Shown here piece by piece: positions 1-5,019 of a stretch of DNA of 6,319 bases. How positions within the stretch are numbered: position 1 is the first letter of the stretch; every line of letters starts with the position of its first letter. The stretch comes from an uncultured Gemmatimonadaceae bacterium (GTDB lineage: Bacteria; Gemmatimonadota; Gemmatimonadetes; Gemmatimonadales; Gemmatimonadaceae). The notes beneath the pieces were generated by a model. It searched no databases. It was not told the DNA's origin and saw nothing but the letters and a program-made list of their open reading frames with translations. The translations under genes were made by a program, and so were the position numbers. Location of the stretch: assembly GCA_955652635.1 (NCBI GenBank), contig CATPBN010000236.1:1-6319 (forward strand), read 5' to 3'.

Positions 1-164
1 GGTGACCGCCAGATCATTCCTCGAGGCGAAGCGACCGAAGCCGGCGCATTGAAGTGCGCGTCCTCGATCACGGCCCACATTTCGTCCAGTGGTGGCTGGG
101 CGGGAGCGTTGAAGCTCCGCGGAAGATCCCGGAGAACTTCGTCAAAGCGTTTCTCGTCCATCAT
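1..164 (-). CDS. Probable anti-sigma/regulatory partner of the ECF sigma factor (partial, C-terminus off the left edge)
   Basis: Read on the minus strand, an open frame starts at tandem ATG codons (164-162 and 161-159) and stays open for about 54 codons to the window edge. It begins MMDEKRFDEVLRDLPRSF and continues with a proline-rich stretch and an LDEMWAVIEDAHF segment; it is acidic and has no membrane segment in the visible part. Its start lies one base after the sigma factor stop. A good ribosome binding site, AAGGAG (174-169), sits inside the last sigma codons and suits the second ATG (7-base spacer) better than the first (4 bases). Genes placed like this behind ECF sigma factors usually encode the cognate anti-sigma factor, often with a later membrane segment. 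That function is inferred from position; no zinc-binding anti-sigma motif is visible in the part present. Confidence 0.7.
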   Translation of the reverse strand, partial: MMDEKRFDEVLRDLPRSFNAPAQPPLDEMWAVIEDAHFNAPASVASPRGMIWRS

Positions 165-165
165 T

Positions 166-693
166 CTACTCCTTGAATGCCGCCAGCTCCTGACGGAGCT
201 GCGCTCGTGCCGCGGAGAGTCTGCTCTTGGATGTCCCTTCCGGGACTCCGAGGATTCCAGCGATCTCGGCGTGCGTATATCCCTCAATGTCGTGCATTAT
301 CAGCGTGGTCCTATAAGCTTCCGAAAGATTTTCCACCGCCCGAGCGATGCACTCCTTCAGATCTGGCTCCGCTTCGGAAGCGGTGGCCTCGATCAGATTC
401 GCTTCGTCGAGCGCTACCTCACGTGCGAACCGCACTTCGCTTCGTCTTGCGTTCGAGATTACGGTCACCACGATCCGATGCAGCCAGGTCGAGAACGCCG
501 CGTCTCCCCGGAATTGCGAGAGTCGCGCAAACGCGCGGATGAAAGTGTCTTGCGTGAACTCTCGAGCTCTCTCCGGATCACCGCTCATTCGATAAGCGAG
601 CGAGTAGACGCGGGGCGCGTGCGTGTCGTACAGCGCACGCCCGGCCACCCGATCTCCCGCAATGACCCGGGCGATGAGCTGTGATTCGTTCAC
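166..693 (-). CDS. ECF-type RNA polymerase sigma factor (RpoE-like sigma-70 family)
   Basis: This 175-residue protein has the size and two-domain layout of an extracytoplasmic-function sigma factor, which directs RNA polymerase to a stress or envelope regulon. Region 2 covers about residues 18-85, with the core-binding and -10-reading signature around 41-73 (ERAREFTQDTFIRAFARL, then FRGDAAFSTWLHRI). An acidic linker spans about 95-112. Region 4 covers about 115-170, with the helix-turn-helix YTHAEIAGILGVPEGTSKSR (139-158) that reads the -35 element. The start is GTG at 693. An in-frame TAA lies four codons upstream (705-703) and no other start is available between them; there is no strong Shine-Dalgarno. 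The gene is followed after one base by its probable anti-sigma partner. The 89-base gap behind the upstream RecA-like gene leaves room for its own promoter. The exact ECF group cannot be assigned by eye. Confidence 0.93.
   Translation of the reverse strand: MNESQLIARVIAGDRVAGRALYDTHAPRVYSLAYRMSGDPERAREFTQDTFIRAFARLSQFRGDAAFSTWLHRIVVTVISNARRSEVRFAREVALDEANLIEATASEAEPDLKECIARAVENLSEAYRTTLIMHDIEGYTHAEIAGILGVPEGTSKSRLSAARAQLRQELAAFKE
169..174 (-). promoter_or_regulatory. Ribosome binding site embedded in the sigma factor 3' end
   Basis: AAGGAG on the minus strand encodes the Lys-Glu end of the sigma factor and lies 4 and 7 bases before the two candidate ATG codons of the partner gene. The partner's initiation region is therefore covered by ribosomes finishing the sigma factor, which implies translational coupling of the two proteins. 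Confidence 0.65.
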
Positions 694-736
694 GCGGTGA
701 TCTTATCTACCGCTGTCTCTGTCGCGACCATTTGCT

Positions 737-764
737 GTTTAGTTCGACACGGGGAAAGGTTGAA
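737..764 (-). promoter_or_regulatory. Possible ECF-type (autoregulatory) promoter of the sigma gene
   Basis: On the minus strand, TTCAACCTTT (764-755) resembles the AACC-containing -35 element typical of ECF promoters. CGAACTAAAC (746-737) could be the -10 region, about 43 bases before the GTG start. The spacing is shorter than usual for ECF promoters, so this is only a candidate. Autoregulation would fit the general behaviour of ECF sigma genes. Confidence 0.25.
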
Positions 765-782
765 TCGTTCGGTGCAGTTGTT

Positions 783-1472
783 TTAGCGAACCCCTCGCCT
801 ATCCACCAATCCCGTCTCGAGCGCCACCCGTAAATCGTAGGGGACCACCAGAACGGGGAAGTCCGCGCCCCGGTTCCAGCCCAGCGAGCGGGCACGAACA
901 CGAATCATGACTTCCTGCGCTTCGGCGGGATCGCCGAAGGGGGTTTTGCGCCAGCGATAAGTCTCACGCAGGATCCGCGAGGTCATTCTCAGGCTGGCCA
1001 TCGATGCGTGGCTGGTGAGAGTAACGAGCGCGCCTCCGCCTTCGCGCGCTGCGCGGGAAAGTCGCACCGTCTCGGTGCCTTCGGGCTCGATGCCGGCGAT
1101 CACCACCAGCGCGAATCCACCACAGCGCAGGAGTTCCTCCGCCCCGCGCAGCCCGTGCTTCCTGCTGCGAGGTCTGACCAGAATCGGGCCTTCTTCCCAG
1201 AACGGACCGGCAACCGTTCCCAGTCCATCGATCCATACCGCTCTCTCGCCCTGGGCGACGGTTGTGTTACACGCTGCTCTCAATACAGCGGTCGCTCCAC
1301 CCTGCGGCATCCAGACCGTCAACCTTCCGCGCGGCAGTCCGCGGCCGGGAAGGATCGCATCGAGCGCATCGATTCCCGTCGCCACCGGCTCCGCCGTCCG
1401 GTGTGTAACCGGGGTGGCATCGGGAAATCGATGCTCGATGAGTGCGCGAATAGCAGCGTTGCGATCGGACAT
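783..1472 (-). CDS. RecA/ImuA-like protein lacking functional Walker motifs
   Basis: This 229-residue protein follows the RecA core pattern: ATGIDALDAILPGRGLPRGRL (31-51) matches the RecA/ImuA segment before the P-loop, and AQGERAVWIDG (73-83) matches the strand after it. Where RecA has a GxxxxGKT loop, this protein reads MPQGGATAV (55-63), with no lysine and no GKT/S. The Walker B strand reads ALVVIAGIEP (121-130), with alanine where the aspartate is expected. RecA-type ATP hydrolysis is therefore unlikely. ImuA proteins, which act with ImuB and DnaE2 in damage-induced mutagenesis, are also RecA-like with diverged nucleotide motifs, so ImuA-like is the closest guess. No imuB or dnaE2 is in the window, so the role is uncertain. 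The ATG at 1472 lacks a strong ribosome site (GGCAGAG just upstream at best). The C-terminal part (about 165-229) keeps a beta-rich RecA-like pattern and a basic end. Confidence 0.75.
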   Translation of the reverse strand: MSDRNAAIRALIEHRFPDATPVTHRTAEPVATGIDALDAILPGRGLPRGRLTVWMPQGGATAVLRAACNTTVAQGERAVWIDGLGTVAGPFWEEGPILVRPRSRKHGLRGAEELLRCGGFALVVIAGIEPEGTETVRLSRAAREGGGALVTLTSHASMASLRMTSRILRETYRWRKTPFGDPAEAQEVMIRVRARSLGWNRGADFPVLVVPYDLRVALETGLVDRRGVR

Positions 1473-1481
1473 AGCTCTGCC

Positions 1482-1510
1482 AGAATATCCCGAACATATA
1501 CCGAAAGCAA
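1482..1510 (-). promoter_or_regulatory. Candidate promoter of the RecA-like gene with a LexA-like half-site
   Basis: On the minus strand, TTGCTT (1510-1505) and TATTCT (1487-1482) are separated by 17 bases and lie just before the ATG at 1472, so the transcript would have almost no leader. On the plus strand the spacer contains CGAACATAT (1491-1499). This matches the left half of the Gram-positive-type LexA box (CGAAC-N4-GTTYG), but the right half does not match. Both calls are weak. Confidence 0.22.
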
Positions 1511-1535
1511 GAGGGGACCACGCTCAATAGTTGGT

Positions 1536-1545
1536 GGGAATTCCC
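1536..1545. other. Perfect 10-bp palindrome in the divergent spacer
   Basis: GGGAATTCCC is perfectly self-complementary and lies between the RecA-like gene and the divergent exported-protein gene, about 64 bases from the first start and 118 from the second. It could be a dimeric operator. At this length it could also be chance. The rest of the 1473-1663 spacer shows no gene or RNA that I can recognise. Confidence 0.2.
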
Positions 1546-1663
1546 GAAGTGAGGTGTAGAAGCAGTGCGGAAAAATCTTGGGCCTGGATTATGAATTAAG
1601 CAGGCAGATAGATCCCCCAAATCGCTGCGAACGCCGCGAACCAACAACTCTTCCGTTGAGCTG

Positions 1664-2821
1664 ATGCAATACGTTTCCCATAGATCGTCGTTCATCACCA
1701 TGCTTCTCCTCTTTGCACTAGCGACCGCACTCGCCTGTGCGGCGACCAAAGACGCACGCCCTTCGCCAGGTGGGGAAGCGGTCCCCACGGACGCGCAGAT
1801 GGCGGCCTCAACCACGCCACAGATGGTGCCGGTCGCTGTTGCTGCGTCTCAAATTCCCGCCAGTACAGCATCGAGCACCGCGCCGGTCACGGGAAAGGAT
1901 TCAGCGGCCAAGGAGCCGCCGATCACAGTTCCTTCGGTGAAGGGACGCACGTCGAAGGACAGCCTCGCGCTGGTAAATGCGATCAGGGCAGGAATGGAAA
2001 GCACCGCCTGGCCGGTGAAGACGCAGGAGCCGCTTCCGGGATCGATCCTGCCCACGCGCAGAATCGTCGCTTTCTATGGGACTCCGCTCTCAAAAAGGAT
2101 GGGAATCCTCGGAGAGCTGCCGCCCGACCAGATGCTCGCGCGTTTCGACAAGGAGATTGCCGCCTGGCAGAAGGCCGATCCATCCCACCCGGTGCTACCC
2201 GCGTTTCATCTGATCGCCGTCGTGGCGCAGGGAAATCCGGGCAAAGATGGTAAGTACCGGATGCGCATGACTGACAGTCTGGTCAACCTGGTCTACTCAT
2301 GGGCGCAAAAGAAACACGCGCTCCTCTTTCTCGATGTACAGGTTGGGAAAAGCACCGTGCAGGAAGAGCTCCCGCGACTGGTTCCGTTCCTCCAACGTCC
2401 CGACGTGATGCTGGGCATCGATCCGGAGTTTTCGATGAAGTTCGGAGATCCGCCCGGAAGGAAGATCGGCACAATGAGCTCGGCCGATGTGAACTACGCC
2501 ATCAATCTTCTGTCGGGTCTGGTGAAGCAATACAATCTTCCGCCCAAGATCCTGGTCGTTCACCGCTTCACGCGCAACATGCTCACCAACTCGAAGGGGA
2601 TCAAACTCGATCCGCGCGTACAGGTCGTGATCGACATGGACGGGTGGGGTCAGCCGTGGCTCAAGTACGATTCGTATCGCGCGTATGTGGAGGCCGAGCC
2701 AGTGCAGTTCACTGGGTTCAAGCTGTTCTACCACAACGACACGAAAAAGGGCGATCCACTCCTCACACCGCCCGAAGTACTGATGCTGAATCCGAAGCCG
2801 CTCTACATCCAGTATCAGTAG
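1664..2821 (+). CDS. Exported protein of unknown function, possibly lipid-anchored, with Ala/Ser/Thr/Pro linker
   Basis: The 385-residue product starts with a signal peptide: a short polar/basic stretch, then MLLLFALATALAC (13-25). Cys25 follows A-L-A, an imperfect lipobox, so it may be a lipoprotein or be cleaved by signal peptidase I. Residues about 28-100 are low-complexity, rich in Ala, Ser, Thr and Pro, like a flexible tether in the envelope. The folded domain begins about residue 130 (RRIVAFYGTPLSKRMGILGE). It alternates strand-like and helix-like segments with acidic or polar residues at strand ends: LLFLDVQ (Asp224), LGIDPEF (Asp253, Glu255), LVVHRF (His300), IDMDGWG (Asp324, Asp326) and GFKLFY (Lys353). 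This pattern suggests an alpha/beta barrel, possibly hydrolase-like, but I do not recognise a characterised family. ATG 1664 gives a normal signal peptide; ATG 1700 is an alternative start. No strong ribosome site precedes either. Confidence 0.85.
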   Translation: MQYVSHRSSFITMLLLFALATALACAATKDARPSPGGEAVPTDAQMAASTTPQMVPVAVAASQIPASTASSTAPVTGKDSAAKEPPITVPSVKGRTSKDSLALVNAIRAGMESTAWPVKTQEPLPGSILPTRRIVAFYGTPLSKRMGILGELPPDQMLARFDKEIAAWQKADPSHPVLPAFHLIAVVAQGNPGKDGKYRMRMTDSLVNLVYSWAQKKHALLFLDVQVGKSTVQEELPRLVPFLQRPDVMLGIDPEFSMKFGDPPGRKIGTMSSADVNYAINLLSGLVKQYNLPPKILVVHRFTRNMLTNSKGIKLDPRVQVVIDMDGWGQPWLKYDSYRAYVEAEPVQFTGFKLFYHNDTKKGDPLLTPPEVLMLNPKPLYIQYQ

Positions 2822-2829
2822 CAGGCAGA

Positions 2830-2849
2830 TGGCGCGACGTCTAGCGCCA
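2830..2849. terminator. Hairpin between convergent genes, possible bidirectional terminator
   Basis: TGGCGC (2830-2835) pairs perfectly with GCGCCA (2844-2849) across an 8-base loop. It lies in the 29 bases between the stop codons of the exported-protein gene (2821) and the small membrane-protein gene (2851). The position is right for a shared terminator, but neither strand has a run of T after the stem, so intrinsic termination would be weak. Confidence 0.45.
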
Positions 2850-2850
2850 A

Positions 2851-3138
2851 TTAAGTGGTCCCGCCTTGCCGAATTGCGGGAGGGATGTGTGGAACTCCTC
2901 GCCCCTGGTCAGAGAGTAGCTTGGTCGTGAAGCGCTGGCCCTCAGAGAGCCGTTCCACCTCAACCGCGATCACGTCGATGGACTGCTCCATACGCGCGAG
3001 CCCTTCACGGATTTCCCTCAAATCAGCATGCGGGATGGCTGCTCGGCTGGGCCGATTGAGCCACATCCTAAGAACGCCCATGATGCCTGCAATAGCCACA
3101 ACGGCAAGGATAACAGTTAATACGAACTCCGGCGGCAC
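2851..3138 (-). CDS. Small single-pass membrane protein with cytoplasmic coiled coil
   Basis: The 95-residue product has one N-terminal membrane segment (about 5-25, FVLTVILAVVAIAGIMGVL). A short basic stretch follows, then a charged helical heptad region (about 38-66, DLREIREGLARMEQSIDVIA continuing into VEVERLSEG) and a tail, QRFTTKLLSDQG. I recall the 'IAVEVERxSEGQRFxTKLL' ending as common in small hypothetical proteins of Gemmatimonadota and related soil bacteria; no function is known to me. The start is GTG at 3138, supported by a perfect AGGAGG six bases upstream. Topology by the positive-inside rule puts the coiled coil in the cytoplasm. It stands alone: it converges with the exported-protein gene and diverges from the aminotransferase gene. 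A partner-binding or oligomerisation role is only a guess. Confidence 0.82.
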   Translation of the reverse strand: MPPEFVLTVILAVVAIAGIMGVLRMWLNRPSRAAIPHADLREIREGLARMEQSIDVIAVEVERLSEGQRFTTKLLSDQGRGVPHIPPAIRQGGTT

Positions 3139-3144
3139 GAGAAT

Positions 3145-3150
3145 CCTCCT
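3145..3150 (-). promoter_or_regulatory. Strong ribosome binding site fixing the GTG start of the small membrane protein
   Basis: AGGAGG on the minus strand lies 6 bases before GTG 3138. It is one of the two best Shine-Dalgarno matches in the window and settles both the strand and the start of this short gene. Confidence 0.8.
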
Positions 3151-3289
3151 AGAGCGTTGATGCCGAGAAGCGGGCGGCTTCCCGCAGATCCCTCTCCCAA
3201 CCTACAGCACTACGGCAGGGCGTGAAAGAAAGTGCCAGGCGTAGCAGGCGCTGAGCCTCGCTCGCGGAACAGCAGGGTCATATTATTGA

Positions 3290-3319
3290 GCGGTCGTCAT
3301 CCACTGACGGCCGCCTTTT
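3290..3319 (+). terminator. Stem-loop plus TTTT in the leader of the aminotransferase gene (terminator or attenuator-like)
   Basis: GCGGTCGTCA (3290-3299) pairs over ten positions, with one G-U, with TGACGGCCGC (3305-3314) around the loop TCCAC. A C and TTTT (3316-3319) follow. This is the form of an intrinsic terminator on the plus strand, yet it ends only 13 bases before the ribosome site of the downstream gene, and no upstream plus-strand gene needs it. It may end a short leader transcript, attenuate the operon, or cap the 5' end of the mRNA. A possible -10 box, TATTAT (3281-3286), lies just upstream with no convincing -35. The rest of the 3139-3342 spacer contains only a 5-bp hairpin (3170-3185) in the leader of the small minus-strand gene. 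Confidence 0.5.
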
Positions 3320-3332
3320 CATTTGTGGCACC

Positions 3333-3338
3333 AGGAGG
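3333..3338 (+). promoter_or_regulatory. Ribosome binding site deciding the aminotransferase start
   Basis: AGGAGG lies 4 bases before GTG 3343 and selects this codon over the in-frame ATG at 3232, which would add 37 residues in front of the twin-arginine motif and translate through the hairpin. Confidence 0.75.
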
Positions 3339-3342
3339 CAAG

Positions 3343-4641
3343 GTGACGAGCAGACGCGAATTCCTCTCAAGCATGGCCGTGGCCGGTCTTGCGGCGCAGC
3401 CGGTATTCCGCGAGCGCGCGATGAAATCTCTCTTCCGCGCCAACGCGATCGCGGGCGCTCGGTCTCCGCTGGCAGTCGCGGACGACGAGACGTACTGGGC
3501 GGAGATCCAGCGCGCGTTCGACTCGGATCGCACCATGATCAACCTCAACAACGGCGGCTGCAGCCCGACGCCCAGTCACGTGCTCGAGGCGATGATCAGG
3601 GACCTGAGATTCTCCAACGAGCTGCCGGTGGACCACATGTGGCGAGTGCTGGAGCCGCGAGTCGAAAGCGTGCGCCGGGACCTCGCCAGCGAGTTCGGTT
3701 GCGACGTGGAAGAGATGGCAATCACCCGCAACGCTTCCGAGGCGAACGAGATAATGATCTTCGGACTCGATCTAAAGCGCGGCGACGAGGTAGTGGTCAC
3801 GAACCAAAATTACGGCCGGATGATCACGTCGTGGCAGCAGCGCGAGCGGCGGGAAGGAATTGTCCTGAAACAGGTCTCATTCAAGGTTCCGCCTCCCTCG
3901 GACAGCTACCTGGTCGAGCAGTTCCGCGCGGCGATCACTCCGCGCACCAAAGTCATCGAAGTCACCCACATCACCAATCTCACCGGCCAGATAATGCCGG
4001 TGCGACAGATCGTCGACATGGCGCGTCCGCTCGGGATCGAGGTCTTTGTCGATGGAGCCCACGCCTTCGCGCACTTTCCGTTCAAGCGCGATGACCTCAA
4101 GTGCGACTACTACGGAACCAGTCTCCACAAGTGGCTGCTGGCGCCAGTGGGCACTGGCTTTCTATACGTGCGCAAGGACAAGCAGAAGAATCTCTGGCCG
4201 CTGATGGCCGCGGCGGCCACGCAGGACAACGACGTTCGGAAATACGAGGAGATCGGCACCCACCCCGCCGCCAATCACAACGCGATTTCCGCCGCGCTCG
4301 CTTTTCATCGTGGAATTGGTGCCGACCGGAAAGTCGCGCGTCTTCGCTACCTGCGTGATCGTTGGGCGAAGCGGCTCCTCGCCGAGAGCTCGCGAGTTTC
4401 TGTTCTTACCCCACTCGACAACCGGCAGTCGGGCGCGATCGCGCTCTTCCAGGTCGAAGGAATCGACAACGTGAAGCTGGGTGCGTGGTTACTCGATAAA
4501 CACCACATCGTGAACACCCCGATCGTGCACCCCGAATTCAAGGGGATTCGCATCACGCCCAACGTGTACACGACTCTCGACGAGATCGACGTCTTTGCCG
4601 ACAAGGTGCTGGACGCGGTGAAAAAAGGGATACCGGCATGA
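3343..4641 (+). CDS. Tat-signal class V aminotransferase (isopenicillin N epimerase / cysteine desulfurase-like PLP enzyme)
   Basis: Starting at GTG 3343, the product is 432 residues, normal for fold-type I class V aminotransferases. It begins TSRREFLSSMAVAGLAAQ, a twin-arginine (SRREFL) Tat signal with a rather short hydrophobic stretch. A cleavage site near AVA-DD (44-48) is possible but not clear. NLNNGGCSPTP opens the catalytic domain. TRNASEANE (128-136) is the phosphate-binding loop, VFVDGAHAFAH contains Asp237 that contacts the PLP ring nitrogen, and TSLHKWLLAPVGTGFLY contains Lys263, the Schiff-base lysine. Family members include epimerases, desulfurases and lyases on amino acids; the substrate cannot be read from sequence. 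No obvious desulfurase cysteine loop stands out. Tat export fits because PLP is loaded before transport. The stop overlaps the next gene (ATGA), so both are probably made together. Confidence 0.9.
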   Translation: MTSRREFLSSMAVAGLAAQPVFRERAMKSLFRANAIAGARSPLAVADDETYWAEIQRAFDSDRTMINLNNGGCSPTPSHVLEAMIRDLRFSNELPVDHMWRVLEPRVESVRRDLASEFGCDVEEMAITRNASEANEIMIFGLDLKRGDEVVVTNQNYGRMITSWQQRERREGIVLKQVSFKVPPPSDSYLVEQFRAAITPRTKVIEVTHITNLTGQIMPVRQIVDMARPLGIEVFVDGAHAFAHFPFKRDDLKCDYYGTSLHKWLLAPVGTGFLYVRKDKQKNLWPLMAAAATQDNDVRKYEEIGTHPAANHNAISAALAFHRGIGADRKVARLRYLRDRWAKRLLAESSRVSVLTPLDNRQSGAIALFQVEGIDNVKLGAWLLDKHHIVNTPIVHPEFKGIRITPNVYTTLDEIDVFADKVLDAVKKGIPA

Positions 4642-4991
4642 TCCTTTTCGTTGCAATCGGACTCGCGGCCGGTGTGCTCGCCGGACTGTTTGGAATAGGC
4701 GGCGGGATTGTGATCGGCCCCGCGCTCATCCTTCTGGCGAAGTTTCAGCCGCAAACAGCGACGGGTACGTCACTCGGCGCCTTGCTGTTGCCGGTTGGAG
4801 CGCTCGGTGCGTGGGAATACTACCGGCGCGGTCATCTCAACATCCCGGCGTCGCTCTGGATCGCGCTCGGGCTCCTCTTCGGAGCGTGGGCTGGTGCGAG
4901 GCTCGCCCAAACTCTGTCCGGCCCTCAGCTGCAGAAGGCGTTCGCGATATTCCTCGTTCTGATCGCCATAAGGGTTTGGACGAAGGCGTAA
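4638..4991 (+). CDS. Half-size TauE/SafE (TSUP) family membrane protein
   Basis: The 117-residue product is almost wholly hydrophobic, with about four membrane segments (roughly 2-32, 43-61, 69-90 and 97-115). It carries the TSUP signature LAGLFGIGGGIVIGP (14-28), then ATGTSL (40-45) and WEYYRRGHLN (58-67). Family members export or import sulfur compounds and organic anions such as sulfite, sulfoacetate or thiosulfate. Most are about 250 residues with two copies of this repeat. This gene has only one copy, and no second copy follows before the convergent exporter gene, so it would need to dimerise or be a natural half-size form. The ATG overlaps the aminotransferase stop, and AAGGGA (4625-4630) lies 7 bases upstream. 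The substrate is unknown; coupling to a PLP enzyme makes a sulfur or amino-acid product worth considering. Confidence 0.88.
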   Translation: MILFVAIGLAAGVLAGLFGIGGGIVIGPALILLAKFQPQTATGTSLGALLLPVGALGAWEYYRRGHLNIPASLWIALGLLFGAWAGARLAQTLSGPQLQKAFAIFLVLIAIRVWTKA

Positions 4992-4995
4992 CGTC

Positions 4996-5019
4996 AAAAG
5001 CAACTGAACGGGTGCAGTT
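4996..5019 (-). terminator. Weak terminator-like hairpin after the MFS gene
   Basis: On the minus strand, AACTG (5019-5015, overlapping the TAA stop) pairs with CAGTT (5006-5002) around an 8-base loop, followed by GCTTTTG (T-run at 4999-4996). The stem is only 5 bp, so termination would be modest. It lies in the 26-base gap between convergent genes. Confidence 0.35.

Noticed and set aside
49..684. A 211-codon plus-strand frame opposite the sigma factor and partner gene
   Set aside because: Its translation shows no domain pattern, while the opposite strand has clear ECF sigma motifs.
771..788. GGTGCAGTT shared by 771-779 and 5011-5019, considered as a repeated element or attachment site
   Set aside because: Only nine bases match exactly, the flanks diverge quickly, and no integrase or mobile gene is present.
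1267..1815. A 182-codon minus-strand frame spanning the divergent spacer
   Set aside because: It overlaps the RecA-like gene and the start of the exported-protein gene in other frames and shows no recognisable domain or ribosome site.
2297..2844. Long frames on both strands inside the exported-protein gene
   Set aside because: They are Arg/His-rich shadows of the 385-residue gene, which has a signal peptide and a coherent domain pattern.
3139..3290. Possible tRNA or small RNA gene in the spacer before the aminotransferase
   Set aside because: No T-loop motif or cloverleaf is visible, only short local stems; a small RNA ending at the 3290 hairpin cannot be excluded but has no convincing promoter.
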